This document shows positions 1-8,618 of a stretch of 64,000 nt of DNA, piece after piece (the first letter of the stretch is position 1; each line of letters begins with the position of its first letter). The DNA comes from Nocardiopsis sp. CNR-923. GTDB lineage: Bacteria > Actinomycetota > Actinomycetes > Streptosporangiales > Streptosporangiaceae. The DNA lies in the NCBI RefSeq assembly GCF_001942255.1, contig NZ_MKKC01000070.1, forward strand, positions 1-64,000, given 5' to 3'. A program made the translations under genes and the position numbers. Under the pieces are notes generated by a model. That model was given only the letters and a program-made list of their open reading frames with translations. It made no database searches and had not been told where the DNA came from.

Positions 1-75
1 CTGGCGGCGGCGATCTGGCACAACTGGGAGACCGGGGCCCCGGTCAAACGGTCCCTGATCGCCTACGACCACTGA
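1..75 (+). mobile_element. C-terminal end of an IS982-family transposase (cut by window start)
   Basis: The window opens inside a reading frame that encodes 24 residues ending in RSLIAYDH and a TGA stop. The segment AAIWHNWETGAPVKRSLIAYDH-like ending is what I know as the conserved C-terminus of actinobacterial IS982-family DDE transposases; the catalytic residues would lie upstream and are not visible. No terminal inverted repeat can be confirmed because only the 3' end is present. It may be an intact IS or a fragment. Family assignment is from remembered C-terminal similarity only. Confidence 0.6.
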
Positions 76-175
76 CAACATCGGAATCACTCATCTAGGG
101 TCTGGCCGTAGAAGCCGTCACCACGGCGGGCGTGCCGCGTCGCGGGCGTCCGGCGTCCGGCTGCCGGAGGCCCGC

Positions 176-212
176 GGGGGCGCGGTGGAACCCGGGGGCC
201 CACCGCGCCCCC
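176..212 (-). terminator. Intrinsic-type hairpin after ino1
   Basis: A perfect 13-bp inverted repeat (176-188 and 200-212) with an 11-nt loop starts 9 nt beyond the ino1 stop codon on the minus strand. There is no U-tract, which is usual for terminators in high-GC actinomycetes. Confidence 0.6.
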
Positions 213-220
213 GGGTGGGG

Positions 221-1300
221 TCAACTGGCGGCGTCGCCCGCGATGAACCGCTCGACCGCGTCGTGCGCCTCGCCGTCGCTGTACTGCACGGGCGGGGACT
301 TCATGAAGTAGGAGGACGGCTCCAGGATCGGGCCGCCGATCCCGCGGTCCTTGGCGATCTTCGCGGCGCGCACCGCGTCGATGATGATGCCCGCGGAGTT
401 GGGGGAGTCCCAGACCTCCAGCTTGTACTCCAGGTTCAGCGGCACGTCACCGAACGCCCGGCCCTCCAGGCGGATGTAGGCCCACTTGCGGTCGTCCAGC
501 CACGGCACGTGGTCCGACGGGCCGATGTGCACGGACCCGGCGTTGAGTTCGTGGGGGATCTGCGAGGTGACGGACTGGGTCTTGGAGATCTTCTTGGACT
601 CCAGGCGGTCGCGCTCCAACATGTTCTTGAAGTCCATGTTGCCGCCGAAGTTCAGCTGGTAGGTACGGTCGACGACGACGCCGCGGTCCTCGAACAGCTT
701 GGACAGCACCCGGTGGGTGATGGTGGCCCCGATCTGCGACTTGATGTCGTCGCCGATGATCGGCACGCCCGCCTCGGTGAACTTCGCGGCCCACTCGGGG
801 TCGGAGGCGATGAACACGGGCAGGGCGTTGACGAAGGCCACGCCCGCGTCGATGGCGCACTGGGCGTAGAACTTGTCGGCCTCCTCCGAGCCCACCGGCA
901 GGTAGGACACCAGCACGTCGGCCTGGCTGGCCTTGAGCGCCGCGACGACGTCGACCGCGTCCTCGGGGGACTCCTGGATCATCTCGCGGTAGTACTTGCC
1001 GAGCCCGTCGTAGGTCGGGCCGCGCATGACGGTCACGCCGACCGGCGGGACGTCGCAGATCTTGACCGTGTTGTTCTCGCTGGCCACGATGGCGTCGGCC
1101 AGATCGTGACCGACCTTCTTCGCGTCCACGTCGAAGGCCGCGACGAACTCGATGTCGCGCACGTGGTACGGGCCGAACCGGACGTGCATCAGGCCGGGAA
1201 CCCGGGACTCCGGGGCGGCGTCCTTGTAGTACTGCACGCCCTGCACGAGTGACGCCGCACAGTTGCCGACGCCCACGACGGCTACACGTACCGAACCCAT
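221..1300 (-). CDS. ino1: Inositol-1-phosphate synthase
   Basis: Converts glucose-6-phosphate to myo-inositol-1-phosphate with bound NAD; in actinobacteria this feeds phosphatidylinositol and mycothiol synthesis. The 359-residue product has the N-terminal Rossmann motif [17 protein letters not shown], the DIKSQIGAT segment and the C-terminal block [18 protein letters not shown] of the actinobacterial Ino1 family. The ATG at 1300 was chosen over the upstream in-frame ATG at 1447 because the family begins at MGSVRVAV and AAGGAG lies 10-15 nt upstream. The gene is monocistronic here. A PadR-type regulator often accompanies ino1 in related genomes but is not adjacent in this window. Confidence 0.96.
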   Translation of the reverse strand: MGSVRVAVVGVGNCAASLVQGVQYYKDAAPESRVPGLMHVRFGPYHVRDIEFVAAFDVDAKKVGHDLADAIVASENNTVKICDVPPVGVTVMRGPTYDGLGKYYREMIQESPEDAVDVVAALKASQADVLVSYLPVGSEEADKFYAQCAIDAGVAFVNALPVFIASDPEWAAKFTEAGVPIIGDDIKSQIGATITHRVLSKLFEDRGVVVDRTYQLNFGGNMDFKNMLERDRLESKKISKTQSVTSQIPHELNAGSVHIGPSDHVPWLDDRKWAYIRLEGRAFGDVPLNLEYKLEVWDSPNSAGIIIDAVRAAKIAKDRGIGGPILEPSSYFMKSPPVQYSDGEAHDAVERFIAGDAAS

Positions 1301-2116
1301 AGGTCCTTGCTCCTTCTTCTCCGCGAACATGGATTCCACAGCGCACGACGGCGGAACCGCCCCGGCCGTGGCCGGAACCGTCGCCCCGCGTCCGTATCCG
1401 TTTGTGGTCAGCAGCGCACACGGCGGTTCTGTTCCCGTGCACGGCACGCGGGCGCGGGGAGAACATGCATGTCTGGCTGGTTTGTAAGCATTGACTCTAT
1501 CCTCGCGCCCCTGAGGAGCCGCATGTCAGAGGGGTGACACGCGGGTGCGGGGCGGGGCCCGGGATCGCGGCGGGACGGGGCGTGCCGGGCTCCCCAGCGC
1601 CCGGTTCGCGGCGAATGTCACACGGGCGCCCTTGGGCTCGGAACCGGTCAGAAAACGCCTGGGACCTGCGCTTTCATCGGTTCCCACCCCCTCGCCCGCC
1701 GGTGTGCCCTGCCGGACGCGTTACCCTCGCGCGTGGGTTGTGCTATACGGTTCCATCGCTCTAACGTGGCCTGTGATTTGCGTGCGCGGCCAGTGGCACC
1801 CCGGGCGCCGCCTTCGCCGCGGCGGTGGCCCCGCCGGAGTAGGGCGCCGGCACGGGGCGGTGCCCCAGCAGGTCAACGACCAGGAGGAAGCAGCGCGGCC
1901 AACGTCTTCGCGACCCGTTGAAAACCCACCGGAGGGGCTGAGCGTCCCCCTAGTGAGCCTTCGACGACAGGCGTATCGGCGGAGTCGGACGAACGAGTCG
2001 TCCCACGCCGGTCGACCGCGGACAGGTCGCGGATCACTGATCCCCCAGGGGGACCACCCCCCGTTCCACCCAGGAATCGTCAGGCCGACCGGCCGTGAGA
2101 GGCAATCGAGGACCAC
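1301..2116. promoter_or_regulatory. 816-bp non-coding interval between ino1 and the PBP gene
   Basis: No convincing gene is seen; open frames here are low-complexity and lack ribosome binding sites. It must hold the divergent promoters of ino1 and the PBP. Visible elements are a perfect palindrome ACATGCATGT at 1463-1472 beside a relatively AT-rich patch (1480-1502), a plausible operator for ino1, and GC-rich foldable sequence around 1800-1870 that would lie in the PBP leader. No riboswitch family is recognised. Confidence 0.4.
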
Positions 2117-4990
2117 GTGAGTACCGAACGACGACGGAATGCCGACGGCGGCCGTCGCAGGGCCCAGGGCCCGGGCGACGGTCCACGGGGCGGCGGACGA
2201 CGTAGGGCGGACGGGCCCCCGCCGGAGGGCCGTGCCGGAGGACGCCGACGCCCCGACGACGAGGGCGGCTTCTGGGCCGACGGACCCGCCGAGCGCCCCC
2301 GGCGTCCCCGCCCCCAGTCCGACCAGGCGCGCGCCGAGGGCGGCCCCCGCAGGCATCCCGACGCCCAGCGGCGCCGCTCCCCGGAGGGCGCCGGGGAGCG
2401 GCCCCGGCGCGGCCCCCCGAGGACGGGGACCGGCCGCGCCGACGTCCCGAGGGCGACCGGCCCCGGCGACGTCCGGAGGGCGCGGCGGCCGGTGGTCGCC
2501 GGCGCGCGGACGGGCCGCGTGACCCACGCGAGCACGGCGCGCGTTCCGAGGGCGGCGGTCGCGGACCGGGACGCGGCGGCGGTGGACGCGGCGGCGGTGG
2601 CGGCCGTCGGCGCGGGCGCAGGAGGAGCCGGACGACCGCCCGTGGATCAAGCGGGCCTGGTCCAAGAGCTGGAAGCCGCTGCTGGCCCTGTGCGGGCTCA
2701 TGGTCATCGGGGGCGTGGCCGCCTTCGCGATCCTGTACTCGATGACTCCCGGCTATGTGGAACTGAACGCAGCGGCGCAGGAACCCCCCTCGCCACCCAG
2801 ATCTTCTGGGCGCCCGCGGAGGAGGGTGCTGACCCCGAGGTGGCGGTGACCACCGGTGAGGTCCAGCGGGTCAGCGTGGAGACCGACGAGATCCCCCAGA
2901 CGGTCGTCAACGGTGTGCTCGCCGCCGAGCAGGACGGCTTCTACGACGACCCCGGCATCGACATCATGGGGATCGGGCGCGCGATCGCGTTCGGCGGTTC
3001 CGCGGGTGGCGGCTCCACCATCACCCAGCAGATGGCCCGCAACTACTACACCAACGAACTCAGCTCGGAGCAGACGTACTCCCGCAAGATCCGTGAGATC
3101 TTCATCGCGATCAAACTGGACCAGGATCTCGACAAGGACGAGATCCTCACGATGTACCTGAACACGATCTACTTCGGGCGCGGCGCCTCGGGCATCGAGA
3201 TGGCCGCCGAACGCTACTTCGACAAGGAACTCGACGAGCTGGACGACGCCGAGGGCGCGTTCCTGGGCCTGATCATCCAACAGCCCAGCAAGTTCGAGAA
3301 CGTGCAGGAGGGCGACGACTTCTGGTACACGTACCTCACCGAGGAGCGCTGGCCCTACATGCAGAGGCAGCTGGCGCGCATGCACGAGGATTCGGGTGGC
3401 GAGAGGGGCCTGAGCGAGGACCAGGCCATGGCCCTGGAGATCCCCACGCGGGTCGAGTACAACCCCGAGGGTGAGATCGCGCAGGAGGAGGGCGAGGACT
3501 CGGAGGACACCGCGAAGTACGGATACGTCCGGCAGGCGGTGACCAGCGAGGTCCTGCGCCGCTACGAGAACGTCGACGAACAGGTGCTCGCCATCGGCGG
3601 CTACCGGGTGGAGACCTCCCTCAACTCCCAGCTGATGGACGCGGCGTCCAGGGCCTTCGAGGAGCTTCCGCCGGTGTCCGGTTTCGAGCAGGAAGAACTC
3701 ATGGAGGGCCTCACCGCGATCGACCCCGCCACCGGTCAGATCGTCGCCTTCCACGGCGGGGACGACGTGGTGACCGACACCGACAACTCGCTGATCCACC
3801 GGACCCAGGCGGGATCCTCCTACAAGCCCTACGTGCTGGCGACCGCCCTCTCGCAGAACATCGGCCTGCGCACCCAGCTCGACGGCAGCAACGCACGGGA
3901 GTTCCCGGGCCTGGTCAGCCCGGTCTCCAACTCCGACAACGCCGACCACAACCCGACCGACCTCATCGACTCCACGGCCAACTCGATCAACACGAGCTAC
4001 GTGGACCTGGCCACCCGTGTCGACAGTTTGGACTCCATCGACGAGATGGCCGTCAACCTGGGCGTGGGCGAGGAGCAGGTGACGTCCTCGGCGCGCGGTC
4101 CGCTCATCGCGCTGGGCACCCACGCGGTCAGTGCGCTGGACCAGGCGAGCGCGTACGCCACCTTCGCCAACGGGGGCGACCACTTCCCCGCGCACATGGT
4201 GACCGCGGTGTACGACGGGGAAGGAAACCTGCTCGAACCGAACGACCTCGACGAGATCGAGAGCGGCGATCCGGTGATCAGCGACGGAGTGGCCGCCGAC
4301 GCCACCTACGCCATGCGCCAGGTGGTCGAGGCCGGCGGTGGCGACGCCGCCCGCCTCTCCGACGGCCGACCGGTGGCGGGCAAGACCGGTACGTCCTCCA
4401 GCGCGGTCTCGGCCTGGTTCGTCGGGTACACGCCGAACCTGACCGCCGCGGTCGGGCTGAGCCGAAGCACCGCGGAGCCGTTGGCGTTCGAGAGCGTGGG
4501 CAACAGCGCGGTGTTCGGTGGCAGCACCTCCGCGCTGGTGTGGAAGGCGTTCATGGAGGAGGCCGTCGGGATCCTGGAGCTGCCGCCGGACGACTTCCCG
4601 CCGCCGCAGTACGTCGGTGAGGAGATGAACTTCGCGCCGACGCCGACCGCGAGCGAGGAGCCCTCGGAGGATCCGTCCGAGTCGCCGAGCGAGGATCCGT
4701 CCGAGTCGCCGAGCGACGACGACCTGTGCGACCCGAACAACCAGGGCAACGGCAACGGCAACGGCCTTCCGGGCTGTGACGACGACGGCGAATGCGATCC
4801 CCGCTTCGATCTCAACTGTGAGATCCCGTCGGGTCCGCCCGGCCCGTCGGATGAGTGCGGGCGCTTCGACTTGGACTGCCAGGAGCCCGAACCCACCACG
4901 GACCCCACGGACGATGACACCGGGACCGGCAACGAGCGCAACAGGCAGGGGGTCGGCAACGCGCTGGTCCGCCCCTCACGGGAGGACTGA
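2117..4990 (+). CDS. Class A penicillin-binding protein (transglycosylase/transpeptidase), frame-disrupted N-terminus
   Basis: Bifunctional peptidoglycan synthase anchored in the membrane, expected about 958 residues. Seen in order: an Arg/Gly/Pro-rich cytoplasmic tail, one TM segment, a glycosyltransferase domain with catalytic Glu in AAEQDGFY and GGSTITQQMARN, and a transpeptidase domain with SSYK (active Ser), SINTS and KTGTS. The TM segment (LALCGLMVIGGVAAFAILY) is only readable in another frame (about 2631-2785), so frames change near 2416, 2615 and 2790, each equal to one missing base at a GC-rich run. The tail after the catalytic domain has Glu/Pro/Ser repeats and then a Cys-rich stretch with two FDL-N/D-C repeats. 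Start GTG at 2117 has weak GAGG upstream. It precedes the rpsF operon, an arrangement common in actinomycetes. Confidence 0.9.
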   Translation: MSTERRRNADGGRRRAQGPGDGPRGGGRRRADGPPPEGRAGGRRRPDDEGGFWADGPAERPRRPRPQSDQARAEGGPRRHPDAQRRRSPEGAGERPRRGPPRTGTGRADVPRATGPGDVRRARRPVVAGARTGRVTHASTARVPRAAVADRDAAAVDAAAVAAVGAGAGGAGRPPVDQAGLVQELEAAAGPVRAHGHRGRGRLRDPVLDDSRLCGTERSGAGTPLATQIFWAPAEEGADPEVAVTTGEVQRVSVETDEIPQTVVNGVLAAEQDGFYDDPGIDIMGIGRAIAFGGSAGGGSTITQQMARNYYTNELSSEQTYSRKIREIFIAIKLDQDLDKDEILTMYLNTIYFGRGASGIEMAAERYFDKELDELDDAEGAFLGLIIQQPSKFENVQEGDDFWYTYLTEERWPYMQRQLARMHEDSGGERGLSEDQAMALEIPTRVEYNPEGEIAQEEGEDSEDTAKYGYVRQAVTSEVLRRYENVDEQVLAIGGYRVETSLNSQLMDAASRAFEELPPVSGFEQEELMEGLTAIDPATGQIVAFHGGDDVVTDTDNSLIHRTQAGSSYKPYVLATALSQNIGLRTQLDGSNAREFPGLVSPVSNSDNADHNPTDLIDSTANSINTSYVDLATRVDSLDSIDEMAVNLGVGEEQVTSSARGPLIALGTHAVSALDQASAYATFANGGDHFPAHMVTAVYDGEGNLLEPNDLDEIESGDPVISDGVAADATYAMRQVVEAGGGDAARLSDGRPVAGKTGTSSSAVSAWFVGYTPNLTAAVGLSRSTAEPLAFESVGNSAVFGGSTSALVWKAFMEEAVGILELPPDDFPPPQYVGEEMNFAPTPTASEEPSEDPSESPSEDPSESPSDDDLCDPNNQGNGNGNGLPGCDDDGECDPRFDLNCEIPSGPPGPSDECGRFDLDCQEPEPTTDPTDDDTGTGNERNRQGVGNALVRPSRED

Positions 4991-5013
4991 CCCGGCCACA
5001 CGGCCAAGATCGG

Positions 5014-5046
5014 GGGCCGGTGCGCGACCATCCCGCGCACCGGCCC
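5014..5046 (+). terminator. Terminator hairpin after the PBP gene
   Basis: Perfect 13-bp stem (5014-5026 with 5034-5046) and 7-nt loop, 24 nt after the PBP stop, separating it from the rpsF operon. Confidence 0.7.
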
Positions 5047-5210
5047 TTCGCGTGTCCACGCCCCCGGACGCTTCGTTGACCTGTCCACAGATCCGCACAC
5101 GTCAACCGACGCGGTGCGTGTCGCTGGTAATCTTGCATTTCGTATGGCTCAGAGCCCACCCGGCGTCCCGCTCACGCGGAGCGGAGCACGCCTCGGGCTC
5201 CTGCCCTCCT

Positions 5211-5229
5211 GCCATGGAGATTCCATGGC
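5211..5229 (+). promoter_or_regulatory. Small perfect hairpin in the rpsF leader
   Basis: GCCATGGA-GAT-TCCATGGC forms an 8-bp inverted repeat with a 3-nt centre about 30 nt before the rpsF start. Autoregulatory leaders of rpsF binding S6:S18 are known in other bacteria, but I cannot match this hairpin to that motif; it may equally be a protein operator. Confidence 0.3.
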
Positions 5230-5259
5230 CGCGACAGTCCAGAGGAGGAACGCACGCCT

Positions 5260-5550
5260 ATGCGTCGTTACGAAATCATGATCATCCTCGAACCCGGCCT
5301 CGACGAGCGCACCGTCGCCCCGTCACTGGAGAACTTCCTCGCCGTCGTCCGCAACGACGGCGGGAAGGTCGAGAAGGTCGACATCTGGGGCAAGCGCCGG
5401 CTCGCCTACGACATCGACAAGAACGCCGAGGGCATCTACGCCGTCATCGACCTCACCGCCGAGCCGGCCACGGTCAAGGAGCTGGACCGCCAGCTCGGGA
5501 TCAACGAGTCCGTACTGCGCACCAAGGTCATCCGGCCCGAGGTCCGCTAA
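5260..5550 (+). CDS. rpsF: 30S ribosomal protein S6
   Basis: A 96-residue S6 beginning [17 protein letters not shown], the standard length and N-terminus of actinobacterial S6, which binds 16S rRNA together with S18 in the platform of the 30S subunit. The ATG at 5260 is preceded by AGAGGAGGA. First gene of the rpsF-ssb-rpsR-rplI operon, all on the plus strand with short gaps, coupling ribosome and replication proteins as is conserved in bacteria. Confidence 0.98.
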   Translation: MRRYEIMIILEPGLDERTVAPSLENFLAVVRNDGGKVEKVDIWGKRRLAYDIDKNAEGIYAVIDLTAEPATVKELDRQLGINESVLRTKVIRPEVR

Positions 5551-5669
5551 GAGGGCGTTCACGCCCGCACCCCCCGCCCCCCGTCGTCCGAGTATGTCGG
5601 TACCGGCACGGATGATCGGGGGAGCAGGCGACCCCGCCTGATCCGACTATCTCGAACCGGAGCCGATTC

Positions 5670-6235
5670 ATGGCAGGCGAAACCCAGATCACGCTCGTCG
5701 GCAACCTCGTCGACGACCCTGAACTGCGCTTCACGCCCAGCGGAGCCGCGGTCGCCAACTTCCGTGTGGCGTCCACGCCGCGCACCTTCGACCGCCAGTC
5801 GGGTGAGTGGAAGGACGGCGAGTCCATGTTCCTCACCTGCACCGTCTGGCGGGCCTACGCGGAGAACGTGGCCGAGAGCCTCCAGCGTGGCATGCGCGTC
5901 ATCGTGCAGGGCAGGCTGAAGCAGCGCTCGTACGAGACCCGCGAGGGTGAGAAGCGGACCGTCTTCGAGATCGACGTCGACGAGGTCGGTCCGGCTCTGC
6001 GCAGCGCCACCGCCAAGGTGACCAAGACGCAGCGCCAGGGCGGCGGAGGCGGCGGTTTCGGTGGCGGCCAGCCCCAGGGCGGCGGCTACGGGAACCAGGG
6101 CGGCGGTTTCGGTGGCCCGCAGGCGGCCAGGGCGGCCGTAGCGGCCCTCCGGCCGACGACCCGTGGGCGACCAACGGCGGCGGCGGTTTCGGCGGTGGCG
6201 GCGGCGGAGGCTTCTCCGACGAGCCGCCGTTCTAG
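5670..6235 (+). CDS. ssb: Single-stranded DNA-binding protein (one frame change in the linker)
   Basis: Binds ssDNA in replication and repair as a tetramer. The OB fold (residues about 5-115) starts [21 protein letters not shown], followed by a Gly-rich linker and the acidic tip DEPPF that docks SSB partner proteins. The tip is in another frame: the linker reads in the first frame to about 6118 and then continues [15 protein letters not shown] to the TAG at 6233-6235, equal to one missing base near GGTGGCCCGCAGG. Corrected length 188 residues, normal for actinobacterial SsbA. As ssb is essential, I treat this as a sequence error. Confidence 0.93.
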
Positions 6236-6346
6236 TCGCCCCGCCCGTATCCGACCCGGTGCCCGCCCCTGGGCGCCGAGTCACCATCCACATGTCCACA
6301 GACCATCCCCGGGAGGACCCCGGGGCTCTTGCGAAGGAGCACCACG

Positions 6347-6583
6347 ATGGCCAAGGCGGCAGCTCGCAAGCCCAAGAAGAAGGTTTGCCTCTTCTGCCAG
6401 GAGAAGCAGTCCTACATCGACTACAAGGACACCACGCTTCTCCGTAAGTTCATCTCCGAGCGCGGCAAGATCCGCGCCCGCCGCGTCACGGGCAACTGCA
6501 CCCAGCACCAGCGCGACGTCGCGACCGCGATCAAGAACGCGCGCGAGGTGGCCCTGCTGCCCTACACCAGCACCGCGCGCTAG
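6347..6583 (+). CDS. rpsR: 30S ribosomal protein S18, zinc-binding (C+) form
   Basis: A 78-residue S18, partner of S6 on the 30S platform. The ATG at 6347 has GAAGGAG upstream; an earlier in-frame ATG at 6329 lacks a site. The protein keeps VCLFC near the N-terminus and NCTQHQ later, i.e. the four zinc ligands of the C+ type. Actinobacteria often carry a second, zinc-free S18 made under zinc starvation; that paralogue is not in this window. Confidence 0.97.
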   Translation: MAKAAARKPKKKVCLFCQEKQSYIDYKDTTLLRKFISERGKIRARRVTGNCTQHQRDVATAIKNAREVALLPYTSTAR

Positions 6584-6611
6584 CCGGGATTTTCCGAGGG
6601 AGGTTTTTGTC

Positions 6612-7058
6612 GTGAAGCTGATCCTGACCCACGAGGTCAACGGTCTCGGAGCCCCCGGCGACGTCGTCGAGGTGAAGAACGGCTACGGTCGCAACTACCT
6701 GCTGCCCCGCGGGTTCGCCATCCGGTGGACGCGCGGCGGTCAGAAGCAGATCGACCTGATCCAGCGTGCGCGCGCCGCGCGCGACATCCGCACCCTGGAC
6801 GAGGCCAAGCAGGTCGCCGGCCAGGTCAGCGCGCTCACCGTGCGGCTCAAGCAGCGCGCCGGCGAGGGCGGTCGTCTGTTCGGCGCCGTCAAGCCCGCGG
6901 ACATCGTCGAGGCGGTCAAGGCCTCCGGCGGTCCCGTGCTGGACAAGCGCCGGATCGAGATCAGGACGCCGATCAAGTCCGCTGGTTCGCACCAGGTCCA
7001 GGTCCGCCTGCACCCTGAGGTCTCCGCGCAGATCAAGCTGGACGTCGTCGGCGCCTGA
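6612..7058 (+). CDS. rplI: 50S ribosomal protein L9
   Basis: A 148-residue L9: N-terminal 23S rRNA-binding domain ([20 protein letters not shown] and [11 protein letters not shown]), connecting helix and C-terminal domain. The first residue is a GTG at 6612, set by GGGAGG 8-13 nt upstream, giving VKLILT at the annotated junction. Last gene of the operon; a hairpin follows 24 nt after the stop. Confidence 0.97.
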   Translation: MKLILTHEVNGLGAPGDVVEVKNGYGRNYLLPRGFAIRWTRGGQKQIDLIQRARAARDIRTLDEAKQVAGQVSALTVRLKQRAGEGGRLFGAVKPADIVEAVKASGGPVLDKRRIEIRTPIKSAGSHQVQVRLHPEVSAQIKLDVVGA

Positions 7059-7082
7059 GCCGAACCGTTCCACGCGTCGGTG

Positions 7083-7109
7083 CCCCGCTTCTCCATGGGA
7101 GAGGCGGGG
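7083..7109 (+). terminator. Terminator hairpin after rplI
   Basis: CCCCGCTTCTCC (7083-7094) pairs with GGAGAGGCGGGG (7098-7109), 12 bp with one G-T wobble and a 3-nt loop, ending the rpsF operon. Confidence 0.65.
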
Positions 7110-7214
7110 TATCCGCGTGTTGGGGGGTGTGTGGCGAGGGAGGCGGGGGGACACGCCAAGGAACCGGAACGCACTCTTTAGCTACGCATTGTAACTTATC
7201 GTGTTCTCTGTGTC

Positions 7215-7235
7215 GGTATCGCGCGTAGTGATACC
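7215..7235. promoter_or_regulatory. Inverted repeat in the amidase promoter region
   Basis: GGTATC (7215-7220) and GATACC (7230-7235) flank a 9-nt centre, 22 nt before the amidase start, within an AT-richer stretch from 7180. A possible operator or −10-region element; no regulator is indicated. Confidence 0.25.
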
Positions 7236-7257
7236 CCGCACGGAGAGGACGACGAAC

Positions 7258-8085
7258 ATGTTCGTTAGACCCAACCCCGGTCGGCCGCGACTCGTGGACC
7301 GCCGCACCGTGCTCCGGGGGTCCGCCCTGGTGGCGGGAGGAGCGCTGCTCGGTGGAACGGCGGGAGTGTCCGTCGTGGACACGGCGCTCGCGGCGGTGAA
7401 GCCCAAGATCTACGAGCGGTCCGACTGGGGCGCCCGTCGGCCGAGGACGTTGGTCGACGTCCTGCCCAAGCCGCCGACCCACATCGTCGTGCACCACACG
7501 GCCACGGCCAACACGTCCGACATCTCCACGTCGCACGCCGCCGCGCTGTCCCGCGCGATTCAGCGGCACCACATGGACACCAACGGCTGGAACGACACCG
7601 GCCAGCAGCTGACGATCAGCCGCGGCGGCCACATCATGGAGGGCCGGGACAAGTCGCTGCCCGCGATCTGGGACGGCAGGCACGTGGTCGGCGCGCACAC
7701 CGCCAACCACAACTCGCACACGATCGGGATCGAGAACGAGGGTCTGTACTCCTCCGTCACGCCGCCGGACGAGCTGATGGAGGCGCTGGTGGAGACGTGC
7801 ACCTGGCTCTGCCTCGTCTACCGGCTCAACCCGTCCGAGGCGATCGTCGGCCACCGCGACTACAACGCCACCGCGTGCCCCGGTGACCGGCTGTACGCGT
7901 TGCTGCCCAAGCTGCGCGGGAACGTGGAGTCCAGCCTGCGGGAGAAGCTGCGGCACCTGAGCCGGGTCGCCGGGACCCAGCTGACCCTGGAGCAGCTGCC
8001 CACCTACCCGCCCACCCCGCACGGAGAGCGGACCATGCCCTTCTACCACGGCCCGGCCGTGGGGGAGTTCGACGTGGTCGCGTGA
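7258..8085 (+). CDS. Tat-exported N-acetylmuramoyl-L-alanine amidase (amidase_2/PGRP fold)
   Basis: Predicted secreted zinc amidase that cleaves the muramyl-alanine bond in peptidoglycan. The 275-residue product starts with a twin-arginine signal (DRRTVLRGSALVAGGALLGG) ending near ALA-AV. The amidase_2 domain follows: IVVHHTATAN supplies the first zinc His, TIGIENEG the core strand, and GHRDYNATACPGD the second His and Cys ligands. The start at 7258 is preceded by GGAGAGGA; a further in-frame ATG lies upstream at 7201. Monocistronic, downstream of the rpsF operon terminator. Confidence 0.88.
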   Translation: MFVRPNPGRPRLVDRRTVLRGSALVAGGALLGGTAGVSVVDTALAAVKPKIYERSDWGARRPRTLVDVLPKPPTHIVVHHTATANTSDISTSHAAALSRAIQRHHMDTNGWNDTGQQLTISRGGHIMEGRDKSLPAIWDGRHVVGAHTANHNSHTIGIENEGLYSSVTPPDELMEALVETCTWLCLVYRLNPSEAIVGHRDYNATACPGDRLYALLPKLRGNVESSLREKLRHLSRVAGTQLTLEQLPTYPPTPHGERTMPFYHGPAVGEFDVVA

Positions 8086-8618
8086 CACCCCACCGGACCG
8101 CGTACCGGGTGATGCCGGGGAGAGGGGCGCGGAGCCGCGCCGCACACGGTGCCCTGGGACGGAGGCACGCCCTCCTCCGTCTCCCGGGCGGTGCGCGGCG
8201 TCGACCGCGTCGGCCAGGACGCGGTCGAGATGACCCGGGGCCGCCGCCACGTCAGGAAGCTCCTCGGCCACCCGGACGCGTACGGCCTCCCCCTCACTGC
8301 CGCGCTGGTCCACGGCGGAGCACACCGACTTCCGTAGCCGCACCCGGGTAGACCCGGGGGAGTGCGCCACGTGTCATCACTGCGCCTCCCACCGGTTCCA
8401 GCCCGGCGCCTCGAAGGAGTGAGGGGTCGCCGTTGACATGTCCTGACGTGGACGTGTCGGTGTGTCGACATTCGAGCCACGGCGAGCGGGTTCCTCGCCG
8501 GTTCGACCACGTCCTGTCGGAGGGCTGAGCACAATGGGGGGTGGACCCCGCGCGCCCATCGACCCCTTGCACAGCGCGCGGGGCCCGATCCTCCCCGGGC
8601 CGGAGCCCGGGGCGGGGT
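8086..8618. other. 533-bp interval without a supported gene
   Basis: Short open frames on both strands (for example plus-strand 8149-8337 and minus-strand 8043-8534) show no recognisable domain and no good ribosome binding site. The DinF gene ends at its right edge. I see no RNA gene. Confidence 0.4.

Noticed and set aside
1545..2120. A 191-codon frame before the PBP gene
   Set aside because: Low-complexity translation and no ribosome site; overlaps the PBP start region.
8043..8534. Minus- and plus-strand frames between the amidase and dinF as genes
   Set aside because: No ribosome binding sites, no recognisable domains, mutually overlapping.
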